Below, in pieces: positions 27,645-36,937 of a stretch of DNA of 64,000 nucleotides (positions are counted from its first letter, which is position 1; each line of letters starts with the position of its first letter). Below the pieces are notes generated by a model, which was given only the letters and a program-made list of their open reading frames with translations, did no database searches and was not told the DNA's origin. This DNA is from Bacteroidales bacterium (lineage in GTDB: Bacteria > Bacteroidota > Bacteroidia > Bacteroidales > UBA12077), in assembly GCA_016342685.1 (NCBI GenBank), contig JAEINU010000001.1, positions 1,098,920 to 1,162,919 of the forward strand, read 5' to 3'. The position numbers and the translations under genes were made by a program.

Positions 27645-28895
27645 TTACTTTTTCAATTTTTTCTTTTTCTTTTTCTTCTTATGTTTTATATCCTCTTCTT
27701 CGGCCTCTTTCATTAAAGTTTTCCAATTATGAGTTTTATCTTCAGAAAAGTTTACCGTGCTATTATAATCATTCTTCGAAATTTCTATTCTTTTAATAGG
27801 TTTACCTAAATTCTCTTCTATTTCCTTTAATAGTTCTTGTTCTTCGGCACTACAAAATGAAACTGCTTGCCCACTTTTATTAGCACGCCCTGTTCTTCCA
27901 ACTCTGTGTACATAATGTTCCGAAGTTTCGGGCAGATCATAATTTACAACATATTCAACATCAGGAATATCAATTCCCCGTGCACTAACATCTGTAGCTA
28001 TTAGTATTTTTAATTCACCACTTCGGAATGCCTTCATGGTGCTTTCGCGATCTTTTTGCAATTTATCGCTATGAATTGTATCCGAAGGAATATCAACTCT
28101 TTCTAAAGCCTTTTTTACACGCTCAGCACGAACTTTTGTTCGAACAAACACCAAAATCTTTTTGTCGGGATGATCTTTTATTAAATATTCTAAAAAGAAC
28201 CGTTTATCGTCCATTTCTACATTAGCAACAGCATGTTCGATATTTTTAGCTACAGGATCTTTAGGCGATATTTGAATTCGAATAGCATTGGTAACCAATG
28301 AATATGCGAGATTTTTTATTTTTTCATTAATCGTGGCTGAGAAAAATAAAGTTTGACGTTTTCTTGGCAAATGACGCATTAAATCATTAATATCTTTAAT
28401 AAAGCCTAAATCCAGCATATGATCTGCTTCATCTAAAACTAAAATCTCAACTCGTCGTAATTGCAATGCACCCTGACTTACTAAATCGAACATTCTGCCT
28501 GGAGTTGCAATTAGGACATCTACTCCCTCGTTAAGTTGTTCAATTTGGGGATCTTGATCGACTCCTCCATGTATGCAAAAAGAAGTTATTCGTGTGTGCT
28601 TACCTAATACTTTAAAAACACTATCAATTTGTAAAGCTAGTTCGTGCGTTGGAGCCATTACCAAACATTTTACCCCATCAGGGCGCCCTGTAATTTTACG
28701 TTCTTGCAAAACGTGCAAAATAGGAATAGCAAATGCGGCGGTTTTACCTGTTCCTGTTTGAGCAATTGCTAAAACATCTTCACCTCTTAAAATTGGCGGA
28801 ATAGCCTTAAACTGAATGTCAGTTGGTTTTTTATATCCAAGCTTTGAAATACTTGTTTTTATGCCTTCTGTAATGCGATAGTCTTCGAATTTCAT
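27645..28895 (-). CDS. DEAD-box RNA helicase (RhlE-like)
   Basis: The 416-residue protein has the Q motif (KKPTDIQFKAIP), motif I AQTGTGKT, DEAD in LVLDEADHMLDLGF, SAT, and HRVGRTGR near the end. Motif Ia reads APTHELALQ, with His in place of the usual Arg. The C-terminus is a short basic tail ending in a run of lysines encoded by an A/T-rich tract. RhlE-like helicases help ribosome assembly and RNA turnover, often at low temperature. It has no visible operon partner. Confidence 0.93.
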   Translation of the reverse strand: MKFEDYRITEGIKTSISKLGYKKPTDIQFKAIPPILRGEDVLAIAQTGTGKTAAFAIPILHVLQERKITGRPDGVKCLVMAPTHELALQIDSVFKVLGKHTRITSFCIHGGVDQDPQIEQLNEGVDVLIATPGRMFDLVSQGALQLRRVEILVLDEADHMLDLGFIKDINDLMRHLPRKRQTLFFSATINEKIKNLAYSLVTNAIRIQISPKDPVAKNIEHAVANVEMDDKRFFLEYLIKDHPDKKILVFVRTKVRAERVKKALERVDIPSDTIHSDKLQKDRESTMKAFRSGELKILIATDVSARGIDIPDVEYVVNYDLPETSEHYVHRVGRTGRANKSGQAVSFCSAEEQELLKEIEENLGKPIKRIEISKNDYNSTVNFSEDKTHNWKTLMKEAEEEDIKHKKKKKKKKLKK

Positions 28896-28961
28896 AGTTC
28901 TAAATTAGGATGCAAAGATAGAAATTAGATATAAACTATCTGCTGTTTTTATGTAAAACTA

Positions 28962-29828
28962 TTAAGATAAAAGCTCTGGGACTTTGAGATCATATCCAAG
29001 CTTGTCATTTAGTTGCTTTATGAAATATGCAGACAGCTTTGGAGATTCAATTTCTTCATTTTGATGTACAAAGAAATAGATATTATGAATTCCTTGATCA
29101 ATCCACTTTTTTATTCTTTCCACCCAATCGTCTAATCTTGTGTAATCTGATGTGTGGTTTGCTCCTACATAGCGTATAAATGTGGTTGGAGTGGTTAAAC
29201 GCATATGTAATAAATCTCTTCTTCCTGCAGAATCAACTAGGATATTTGTAATCTTATGCTTTTCTAATAAATCGAATAATTCTGTTGTGATTGATGCATC
29301 ATTGTACCAATTTGGATGTCTGAATTCAATAGCGAGTGGAATCTCCTTTGGCCAATACTTTACAAAACTTACCGCACGATCAAAATCTTTTGGTGCAAAA
29401 TTCTGATGCATTTGTAGAAATACCATTCCAAGTTTCTTTTCAAGTTGTGAAACAGCATGAACATATTCATCTACCAAACGTTCCGCGTTATTTAAACGTT
29501 TCATATGACTAATATCTTGATTGATCTTAGGGAAAAACCTGAAATCTTCGGGTGTTTTTTCTTTCCATTTGGCAAATTGCTCTGGCGGAAACATCCGGTA
29601 AAATGTAGCATTCAGTTCGATGGAATTAAACTGAGTTGAATAGTATGCTAATTCATCCTTAGTTCCACGCGGATAAAAGTTTTTTAGGTCTTTTCTGCCC
29701 CATTTCGCACAACCAATATAGATGTTTGGTTTCTGAATCTCTTTACTATATATTTTTAAACTTTTTGAGTGATCATCGGGTAAACTGAAATCTATATCTT
29801 CAGGGTTATTTACTGCTCCAAACTTCAT
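28962..29828 (-). CDS. DUF72 domain protein
   Basis: The 288-residue protein has the DUF72 pattern of a TIM-barrel-like family: YIGCAKWGRKDLKNFYP, STQFNSIELNATFYRMF, FRFFPKINQDISH and AIEFRHPNWY. No enzyme activity is established for the family. It lies 63 nt upstream of the DnaE-like gene's stop, all on the minus strand, but there is no overlap or other sign of coupling, so its role with the polymerases is uncertain. Confidence 0.9.
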   Translation of the reverse strand: MKFGAVNNPEDIDFSLPDDHSKSLKIYSKEIQKPNIYIGCAKWGRKDLKNFYPRGTKDELAYYSTQFNSIELNATFYRMFPPEQFAKWKEKTPEDFRFFPKINQDISHMKRLNNAERLVDEYVHAVSQLEKKLGMVFLQMHQNFAPKDFDRAVSFVKYWPKEIPLAIEFRHPNWYNDASITTELFDLLEKHKITNILVDSAGRRDLLHMRLTTPTTFIRYVGANHTSDYTRLDDWVERIKKWIDQGIHNIYFFVHQNEEIESPKLSAYFIKQLNDKLGYDLKVPELLS

Positions 29829-29891
29829 TTAATTGATTTTTATTAGGTTATTTAATATCACATAACAAACTTATGAATAATAAGTTAAATA

Positions 29892-32864
29892 CTACGAAGA
29901 TTCTATTTTCAATCTGGTTGACGGTTCTTCCAAGTTGATATTATCCAGTCGATGCAATTCTGAGACTTGTATACTCAAAAAATCAAATTCATTTACGACA
30001 ATACCTTTTATAAGATAACATCCTGGACCACGGAACGGATATTGTTTCATAATTTTAGGAAACTGAACTGTATCGATCCAATGTCCTTCTAAATCGACAA
30101 AAACACCAAAACTCATCATAGTACCTTTATTTGTTCCTGTTCTTTTTATATGAACCAAATAACCAATAATTTCAACCTGTTCATTTATTTTTGAGTAAAG
30201 ATTTTTTGCTAATAATTTGGTGTCAGGTATATTTTCAATAAGATTAAACGGTGAAATACTGGGAGAAAATCCAATTATTTCTAATTCATCATAAGCCGTT
30301 TCTAAAGGGTGTGAATACAGTTCAGGAAGACTGAATACTTTAGGTTTTTCATTAAATAAGGTCATCTCGGGCTTGGTTCTTTTATCCTTTTTAAGGATGA
30401 AATGTGCATCCCAAAGCAATTCCTTTTTACTTTTCCCTGTAAAGCGAAAAGCGTTTATTCTAAGTAGAATGGTTAATTGCTCTAAGGAAACAGCAACACG
30501 TTTTATAAAATTACGTAAATCTGTGAAGTTTCCATTTATGTAACGCTCTATTAATATGCTTCTTATAGTTTCTGTTTCGAGACGTTCAATTAGATTCAAA
30601 CCTAAATGAATCACTTTGCCCTGAATCACAGTAATGCTATCGCTATTGTTTATGCATGGTGCTTCTATTTGTGCTCCATGCATTCTTGCTTCGTGAAAGT
30701 AAAGCTCCTTACGATAAAAACCACCACCATTATTAATTGTAGCTACTGTATATTCCAGTGGATAATGAGCTTTTAAATACAATGCCTGATAACTTTCTAC
30801 CGCATACGAAGCAGAATGACCCTTAGAGAAGGCATAGTTAGCGAAGCTTTCGATTTGATTCCATACTCGTTCAACAATATGCAATGGATATTTTTTTTGT
30901 TTACAATTGTAAAAAAACTTATCGCGCACCTTTCCAAATTCGTTCTTTTGCTTGAATTTCCAAGACATTCCACGACGTAAAACATCCGCTTCGGCAAGTG
31001 TTAATCCCGCAAAGTAATGAGCCACTTTTATTACATCTTCCTGATAAACCATAACACCGTAGGTTTCTTCAAGTAATTCATACAACTCTGGCATTTCTTT
31101 TCGAGCTACTTCTCTCCTTTCTGGATCACGATATCGTAAGATATACTCTCGCATCATACCACTTTTAGCAACTCCCGGACGAATAATAGAACTGGCAGCT
31201 ACAAGTCTTAAATAATCATCGGCTTCGAGTTTTTTGAGTAACATTCGCATAGCTGGCGATTCAACGTAAAAACACCCGATTGTTTTTCCTTGCTTTAAGA
31301 GATTTTTTACTTTTTCATCCTTTTTAAAGTGTTCTAAATCATGAATATCAACTTTATTACCTGTATTATTTTCTACAATATCAATAGCATCTTCAATTTT
31401 GCTTAAGCCACGCTGTCCAAGTACATCGAATTTGGCAAAACCAATATTCTCCGCTTCGATCATACTAAAATGAATGGTAGGAAAACCTTTTGGGGGCATT
31501 ATGGTTGCTGTATAAGCACTTATAGGTTCTTCGGATATTAGTATTCCACTCGAATGCACACTTAAATGACTAGGGAAACCATGAATTAATTTGCTGTATT
31601 TTAAAACCAACTGCCCCATTTCATCAATTTCGCTATGATATCTGGCTTTTTGAAGTTTTTCAATTTCATGTGATGGTAAACCAAACACTTTCCCTATCTC
31701 GCGAATCATCGATCGAAATTGAAATGTGATATAAGTTCCAACTAAGGCTGTATGATCCCAACCATGGGTATCAAAAAGATACTTGGTGATATTATTTCTG
31801 TCGCGCGAAGCAAAGTCAATATCAAAATCAGGTGGACTTTTTCGGGAAGGATTAATAAATCGTTCGAAATATAAATCCAATTCTATTGGATCAACATCGG
31901 TAATCCGTAACAAGTAAGCAATCATGCTATTGGCTCCACTTCCACGGCCAACATAATAACAGCCTTTGCGTTTTGCATGTTTGACCATGTCCCAATTAAT
32001 TAAGAAATAAGAGCAGAAATTCATTTGCTTAATCACTTTTAATTCTTTCTCAATTCGATCAAAAACTTCATCAGATATCTCTTTATACCTATATTTCAAT
32101 CCTTTATAGCTTTCACTTATTAATAGTTTATAATCTTCTTCGGGCGATCCTGTATAACTTTGTTTATTTTTGAATGTTTTAAATTCGAAATGAATGGAGC
32201 AACTCTCTGTTATTCTTGCTGTATTCTCTATGATTTGTGGATAATCCTTGAAAAGCTCTTGAATATCTTGATTCGTATACATTATCTCATTCGGATTTGC
32301 TTCTTCTGTTTTGGGTAATCGACTTAATAATACATTCTTATCAATAGCTCGCAATAAGCGATGAATATTGAAATCACGCTTATTTCGGAATGTTACAGGC
32401 TGTAAAACAACTAATTTGTCTAAATGATTTTTCCAATCAGAAAATAGAAGTTTACTTAATTGCGCAGGTTTTATTCCTACAAATTCATTTTCTTTTAAAG
32501 ATTGATAATCAACACTTCCAAATGGATAGATAATATACGCATCTGTTAATTTTGGTGCTTTTTCATGAAAATCATCACCCGAATGTAAATGCAGTGTTAA
32601 ATGTTCGTTTAGCTGCTGAAATCCGATGTTATTTTGAGCTATTCCAATATATTGTTGTTGCACTCCATTTCTAAAATCAATCCCTAAAATTGGCTTAATA
32701 TCTTCCTTCTTACATTCCTGGATAAAATCAAGACAAGCTGATGTACTATTAATATCAGTCAATACAATTGATTCATAAGCCTTTGATTTCGCTTCTTGCA
32801 CCAATTGCTCAATGGAAAGAGTTCCAAATTTATAACTATAATATGTATGACAATTTAAAAGCAT
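29892..32864 (-). CDS. DnaE-type DNA polymerase III alpha subunit, short accessory form
   Basis: The 990-residue protein has an N-terminal PHP domain (NCHTYYSYKFGTLSIEQL), the polymerase C-family catalytic motif PDFDIDF near residues 342-348, a helix-hairpin-helix region and a C-terminal OB-fold segment (VEIIGYLVHIKRTGTNKG). It is about 170 residues shorter than replicative DnaE. A second alpha subunit beside dinB and a LexA-like gene is the arrangement of ImuC/DnaE2-type damage-induced mutagenesis cassettes, so translesion synthesis is the likely role. It starts 128 nt after dinB. Confidence 0.87.
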   Translation of the reverse strand: MLLNCHTYYSYKFGTLSIEQLVQEAKSKAYESIVLTDINSTSACLDFIQECKKEDIKPILGIDFRNGVQQQYIGIAQNNIGFQQLNEHLTLHLHSGDDFHEKAPKLTDAYIIYPFGSVDYQSLKENEFVGIKPAQLSKLLFSDWKNHLDKLVVLQPVTFRNKRDFNIHRLLRAIDKNVLLSRLPKTEEANPNEIMYTNQDIQELFKDYPQIIENTARITESCSIHFEFKTFKNKQSYTGSPEEDYKLLISESYKGLKYRYKEISDEVFDRIEKELKVIKQMNFCSYFLINWDMVKHAKRKGCYYVGRGSGANSMIAYLLRITDVDPIELDLYFERFINPSRKSPPDFDIDFASRDRNNITKYLFDTHGWDHTALVGTYITFQFRSMIREIGKVFGLPSHEIEKLQKARYHSEIDEMGQLVLKYSKLIHGFPSHLSVHSSGILISEEPISAYTATIMPPKGFPTIHFSMIEAENIGFAKFDVLGQRGLSKIEDAIDIVENNTGNKVDIHDLEHFKKDEKVKNLLKQGKTIGCFYVESPAMRMLLKKLEADDYLRLVAASSIIRPGVAKSGMMREYILRYRDPERREVARKEMPELYELLEETYGVMVYQEDVIKVAHYFAGLTLAEADVLRRGMSWKFKQKNEFGKVRDKFFYNCKQKKYPLHIVERVWNQIESFANYAFSKGHSASYAVESYQALYLKAHYPLEYTVATINNGGGFYRKELYFHEARMHGAQIEAPCINNSDSITVIQGKVIHLGLNLIERLETETIRSILIERYINGNFTDLRNFIKRVAVSLEQLTILLRINAFRFTGKSKKELLWDAHFILKKDKRTKPEMTLFNEKPKVFSLPELYSHPLETAYDELEIIGFSPSISPFNLIENIPDTKLLAKNLYSKINEQVEIIGYLVHIKRTGTNKGTMMSFGVFVDLEGHWIDTVQFPKIMKQYPFRGPGCYLIKGIVVNEFDFLSIQVSELHRLDNINLEEPSTRLKIESS

Positions 32865-32992
32865 TACTTTACTTAAATCGATTAAAAGTCTGTTAATAAG
32901 CTATTAAAATTAATAATAATTGCTATTTATTATAAGCTTCAAGCTTCAGGTTACATGAGACCCATTATTAATTTTTCATTGTAAATTATTAA

Positions 32993-34207
32993 TTATGTTC
33001 TTCGGTGTGCCGGGATTATAGGTGGTTGACCGTTAAATGGATTTGACATTTGTCCTATTCCCCGTGTTCCCATAGTATTTACTCGTCGTATAGCATTTTG
33101 TCCGTATCGGTTACGAATTCGATCCATTGCTTGGTAGAGATTTACCATCTCTGCAGTATCTTCGAAAAGATTCATTTGATATGAGCCTGACAATAAATGG
33201 CTAAAACGTACTCCGACTAAGCGAACAAGTACTCTACGTTCGTATAATTGTTCGAAAAGATCCATGGTTGTTTTAATTAGTGTATGGTCTAAGGATGTAT
33301 ATGAAATTCGTTTTTGCTTGGTGCGTGTATCAAAATCAGAATAGCGTACAGTAACAGTAACGCAAGATGTTAACTTGTTTCCATTTCGAAGATAATATGT
33401 TAATTTCTCGGCCATTGATGTTAAAATATTTTTTAATTGTTGTATGTCAATAGTATCTTTTTCAAGCGTTAACGACGATGAAAGAGACTTACGCTCATGA
33501 TACGGAATAACTTCACTATTATCAATTCCCTGTGCCTTTTTCCACAGTGCTATTCCGTTTTTCCCCATAACCTTATCCATAAGCTCCATAGGCATTTCTT
33601 GTACCGTTTTAATGTACTTAATGCCCATATTTAACAGCATCTTATAAGTTTTATCGCCAACCATAGGAATTTTCTTAACAGGCAAAGGTGCTAAAAAAGG
33701 TTTTTCCATTCCTAAAGGAATATTCATGTGATTATCGGGCTTAGCTTCGTTCGTTCCTACTTTAGCCACTGTTTTACTTGTTGAAAGTCCGAAAGATATT
33801 GGTAAGCCAGTTTCTCTAGTCACTTTTTTACGTAGTTCTTGAGCCCATTTATAAGTCCCAAAGAACTTATCCATCCCACTTACATCAATATAAAATTCAT
33901 CAATAGAAGATTTTTCATATAAAGGAGATTGTTCTTTAATTACATCAGTAACAGCATCTGAATATTTACTATAAATGCTACTATTACCACGAATTACAGT
34001 AGCTTCTGGACAAAGCATTTGTGCTGTTCGCATAGGCATTGCCGAATGAATTCCATATTTACGAGCTTCGTAACTACAGGCAGCGACAACACCTCTTCCA
34101 CTGGTTCCGCCAACGAGGATTGGCTTTCCATTCAGATTAGAATCGAGCAGCCGCTCACACGATACAAAAAATGTATCTAGGTCAATATGTACTATAGATT
34201 TATGCAT
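32993..34207 (-). CDS. dinB: DNA polymerase IV (Y-family, DinB)
   Basis: The 404-residue protein shows the Y-family active site: D8 in IVHIDLDTFFVSCER and SSIDEFYIDVSG near residue 103, plus the little-finger domain. QMNLF near residue 357 fits the beta-clamp-binding pentapeptide. DinB carries out error-prone bypass of damaged bases. The C-terminal ~45 residues are basic and proline-rich. It sits between the LexA-like gene and the DnaE-like gene, all on the minus strand, in what looks like a damage-response cluster. The leader contains dispersed repeats. Confidence 0.93.
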   Translation of the reverse strand: MHKSIVHIDLDTFFVSCERLLDSNLNGKPILVGGTSGRGVVAACSYEARKYGIHSAMPMRTAQMLCPEATVIRGNSSIYSKYSDAVTDVIKEQSPLYEKSSIDEFYIDVSGMDKFFGTYKWAQELRKKVTRETGLPISFGLSTSKTVAKVGTNEAKPDNHMNIPLGMEKPFLAPLPVKKIPMVGDKTYKMLLNMGIKYIKTVQEMPMELMDKVMGKNGIALWKKAQGIDNSEVIPYHERKSLSSSLTLEKDTIDIQQLKNILTSMAEKLTYYLRNGNKLTSCVTVTVRYSDFDTRTKQKRISYTSLDHTLIKTTMDLFEQLYERRVLVRLVGVRFSHLLSGSYQMNLFEDTAEMVNLYQAMDRIRNRYGQNAIRRVNTMGTRGIGQMSNPFNGQPPIIPAHRRT

Positions 34208-34247
34208 TTAAATCAATTTACAATGTCTAAAAAAATTCTCTGGTCAA

Positions 34248-34313
34248 CACTTCGACAAGCTCAGTGTGACAAGCTGAATTATAAAAATTGTCATGCTGAG
34301 TTTATCGAAGCAT
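34248..34313. repeat. Paired ctgagcttgtcgaag-type repeat (family A)
   Basis: CACTTCGACAAGCTCAGTG (from 34248) faces an inverted copy tgctgagtttatcgaagca (34292-34313). Part of a dispersed family also at 16502, 25218, 43658, 49613 and 54150. Confidence 0.8.
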
Positions 34314-34396
34314 AAACAACTTTCAGAGTTTCTACACCATCTTTCAAATAATAATATTTTATATTTTAAAGAAAATATTCAAAAAGCCATGATCTG

Positions 34397-34503
34397 TCAT
34401 CCCCAACTTGATTGGGGATCTTATAATTCATTATATATACAATTCAAATAATAGATTCCCTTTTTATTCGCTTTGCTCATGAGAGAAGTTCAAGGGAATG
34501 ACA
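34397..34503. repeat. Composite atccccaa/ttggggat and gggaatg repeat (family B)
   Basis: ATCCCCAACTTGATTGGGGAT (34399-34419) is a near-perfect hairpin. It is followed by a second imperfect palindrome, agattccc...gggaatgaca (34452-34503), with tcgctttgctcatgagagaag in its centre. The inverted order of the same units occurs at 43737-43813. Confidence 0.8.
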
Positions 34504-34533
34504 CCTAAGAGGCTTTTTAGATTTACAAATATG

Positions 34534-34541
34534 ATACACTA
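34534..34541 (-). promoter_or_regulatory. Candidate LexA-family operator word upstream of dinB
   Basis: TAGTGTAT on the minus strand, followed by CATATTTG, copies the arrangement in front of lexA. An 8-mer match alone is weak. Confidence 0.3.
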
Positions 34542-34550
34542 TAATTGAAA

Positions 34551-35183
34551 CTAGTCTTCAATTTTAGGAATCGTAGATACTACAATACCTTGTACAATAA
34601 AATTGCGTGAGAGAATAATTGGCGTATGCGTTTTGTTTGATGAACGTGGTAGTAAAATCACATTATCATTGTTTATTCTTAATTCCTTAATAGTTGCTTC
34701 ATCATCGATTAAAGCAATAACAATATCGCCGCTATCGGCAGAGTTTTGCTGTTTTACTAAAACCAAATCGCCATCGTTAATTCCTTTCTCATTCATGGAA
34801 TCGCCTTTAGCTTGCAATAAAAAATATTTATCACTTGGTTTAGCAAGTTTAGTAGAAACAGCTATCATAGCTTCGATATTTTCTTCGGCTAAAATAGGTA
34901 ACCCACAAGCGATTGTTCCCAGCAATGGAATCTTTACAGTTTGTTCGCTTTCAGTTTCGTTTTTGGTAAATTCGTATTGTATAAATTGGATGCTTCCATC
35001 TTCTTTTTTACCTAGTATATTTTTATCGATTAAATTCTGCAAAATAACTGCAGCTGAACGTGGCGATTTGTAATCCATTTCCTTCATTAACTCACGAACG
35101 CTGGGCATTCTATTATTTTTCATGAGAAAATCTCGCATAACACGTAAAGCGGCTAATTCTTTATTTGAAACCAAATTTTGCAT
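34551..35183 (-). CDS. LexA/UmuD-like S24 autoprotease repressor
   Basis: The ATG at 35183 gives 210 residues (an earlier TTG exists). The N-terminal ~65 residues are a LexA-like winged helix (PSVRELMKEMDYKSPRSAAV). The C-terminal S24 domain has the Ser/Lys dyad S129 (GDSMNEKGI) and K166 (TIKEL). The cleavage site reads C93-G94 (IACGLPI), Cys-Gly as in UmuD rather than the Ala-Gly of most LexA proteins. It probably represses the downstream dinB/dnaE genes and itself, released by RecA-stimulated self-cleavage. Confidence 0.85.
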   Translation of the reverse strand: MQNLVSNKELAALRVMRDFLMKNNRMPSVRELMKEMDYKSPRSAAVILQNLIDKNILGKKEDGSIQFIQYEFTKNETESEQTVKIPLLGTIACGLPILAEENIEAMIAVSTKLAKPSDKYFLLQAKGDSMNEKGINDGDLVLVKQQNSADSGDIVIALIDDEATIKELRINNDNVILLPRSSNKTHTPIILSRNFIVQGIVVSTIPKIED

Positions 35184-35186
35184 ACA

Positions 35187-35210
35187 CAAATATACATCTA
35201 AAATACACTA
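35187..35210 (-). promoter_or_regulatory. lexA promoter with candidate operator word
   Basis: Minus-strand TATATTTG (35187-35194) fits the -7 element only 4 nt before the ATG, so the transcript could be leaderless or nearly so. TAGTGTAT (35203-35210) recurs beyond the lexA stop at 34534-34541, upstream of dinB, and the region repeats TGTAT three times. Confidence 0.4.
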
Positions 35211-35292
35211 AAAGCAAGTGATTTTCATTGCCATCAACTTAAGTGTCTATTAATATGTATATTAAATTTTAATATAAGTGTATACATTAAAA

Positions 35293-35318
35293 AAATCGCA
35301 ATGGAAATATTGCGATTT
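35293..35318 (-). terminator. Terminator of the 35342-35770 gene
   Basis: AAATCGCAAT and ATTGCGATTT form a 10-bp stem with a 6-nt loop; T run on the minus-strand transcript. Confidence 0.82.
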
Positions 35319-35341
35319 AGTTTATTCTTGAAGATTATTTA

Positions 35342-35770
35342 TTATTCTTTTAAAAACCATTGAACAGCTTCTTCTTCTTTATTAAACATTTTTAATGATA
35401 AGCCCAGCTTCCCAGTAACTTGAAGGATCATATTCACATAATACTTTTTAAAAACATTTCCATTAAATACAACCGCTGCCTTTTTTAAACCCAAACCAAT
35501 TGCCTTGGGAACCATTATATTTTCGAACCATTTTCTGTCTTCTGGCGAAACCACACTTTGCTTTGAAATATCGGCTAAATAATAATGAACAGGATGCTTT
35601 TCAGCATGTTGAATTAAGGAAATAATTGCTTTTTGATATTCTTCAGAGCTTGCTTTACCTTTCCATTCAACTTTTCCTATTTTTAAAACTGGGTTATAAG
35701 TTACCAGAGCATAGTCTGTACTCAAAACTTCTTTTAAAAGGGTATCCTTTTCTAGGTTAATTTGGGTCAT
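35342..35770 (-). CDS. Small STAS/SpoIIAA-like protein of unknown function
   Basis: The 142-residue soluble protein alternates strands and helices: YNPVLKIGKVEWKGKASSEEY, HYYLADISKQSVVSPEDRKW, then IGLGLKKAAVVFNGN. This resembles the STAS/SEC14-like proteins of Bacteroidota, in which a helix-capping DxS segment (here DISKQS) can be a phosphorylation site, but the match is by eye and weak. It is a single gene with its own terminator, between lexA and the PadR operon, and no function can be given. Confidence 0.6.
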   Translation of the reverse strand: MTQINLEKDTLLKEVLSTDYALVTYNPVLKIGKVEWKGKASSEEYQKAIISLIQHAEKHPVHYYLADISKQSVVSPEDRKWFENIMVPKAIGLGLKKAAVVFNGNVFKKYYVNMILQVTGKLGLSLKMFNKEEEAVQWFLKE

Positions 35771-35833
35771 AATAAATAGAGCTTGGTTAATATGTGCTTA
35801 TATAGATACGTTACTATACTAAAAAGGTTATAC

Positions 35834-35872
35834 AAAAAGCCGGAAAAACTTAACTCACAGTCATTCCGGCTA
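35834..35872 (-). terminator. Terminator of the PadR/GldL-like operon
   Basis: AGCCGGAA and TTCCGGCT form an 8-bp stem with an 18-nt loop; TTTTTGT follows on the minus-strand transcript. Confidence 0.72.
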
Positions 35873-35893
35873 TTATTGAGAATTACAAAAGGG

Positions 35894-36922
35894 TCAGTTT
35901 TGCAATGTGCTTGCCTGCTGATTAAGCAGGTTTAATATTTGATATTCAATAAGTCGTACTCTATTTTGCATAAATGATAATGCAGAAAGGTTCTCTATCA
36001 TAGACTTTTCCAGAAATCTGTCTTCGTACATATTATTTCTAATTAGAGCTAAAGCATATGAATCTTCGTAATTCACAATATCATTCAATTTATTTTTTTC
36101 TGATAAAATCTTTATTGCATTTTCAAATTCGATTAACTTGGTTTCGATTAAATTTTCTTTTGAATCATCCCCTTTCTGATTAACAAAAGAAACCGTATTT
36201 CCTTTCTTGTAAAGATCTTTTAACGAATAATAATTGTAAGTTTCATTGGCAATAAGTTGTTTGTTTATTTTGCTTGCCGAAATAATTATTTCTCGTTTAG
36301 CATCTCCTAAAATCTTACAAAGATTATCGGCGCTTGTATTAAGTAATTGCAAATTACTAATATCAGCTTCATTCTCCTGATTTTGAATAAGCAATTTATA
36401 CGATTGATTATTTTTTTCATCAAATAAACTTGATTCTGCTACTGATTTCTCAATTTGTGGTATAAATGATTCGTAAACCTCCATACTTGCATCAAGAGCC
36501 AAAAAAGAGCTAATTACTGCCATATAAATCATGAAAAAGATAACTCCAAAGAAGTTTTTATCTGATTTTACTTTCGCTTTATTGTGATATCGTAAGTAAA
36601 AAGGCAAAAAAAGCAGAAAAGGAAGTGGCAAGCCTATGAAAATAAGCACACTAGCTCCAGGCCAATGCATAATCTTAAACAGCATTCCCAGAGATTCAAT
36701 CGCAATTGTAATGTATGCAATAATATACAGATGTAGTTGTGATTTGTCTTTATGTTGCTTATAGCTAGTAGTTAAAGCTATAGGAAAGAATAAAAGTACC
36801 ATTAACAATATACTCAGCATGAGTATGATTCCAGCCCCAGGCCAATGATTTACCTTAAAGATCACTCCCATTAATTGCATATTAATTAGGATAATTCCTG
36901 ATATATAGATTATTTTTTTCAT
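35894..36922 (-). CDS. Membrane protein with two GldL-like HWPGA repeats
   Basis: The 342-residue protein has four or five N-terminal membrane helices and two copies of a motif, FKVNHWPGAGI and FKIMHWPGASV, each leading into a helix. A fifth helix precedes a periplasmic or cytoplasmic helical region of about 200 residues with coiled-coil character. The motif matches the start of GldL, the type IX secretion and gliding motor protein. It is the last of three genes and follows its GldL-like neighbour by 15 nt. This protein is not GldL itself and its function is unknown. Confidence 0.72.
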   Translation of the reverse strand: MKKIIYISGIILINMQLMGVIFKVNHWPGAGIILMLSILLMVLLFFPIALTTSYKQHKDKSQLHLYIIAYITIAIESLGMLFKIMHWPGASVLIFIGLPLPFLLFLPFYLRYHNKAKVKSDKNFFGVIFFMIYMAVISSFLALDASMEVYESFIPQIEKSVAESSLFDEKNNQSYKLLIQNQENEADISNLQLLNTSADNLCKILGDAKREIIISASKINKQLIANETYNYYSLKDLYKKGNTVSFVNQKGDDSKENLIETKLIEFENAIKILSEKNKLNDIVNYEDSYALALIRNNMYEDRFLEKSMIENLSALSFMQNRVRLIEYQILNLLNQQASTLQN

Positions 36923-36937
36923 CGTTCAATTTTTATG

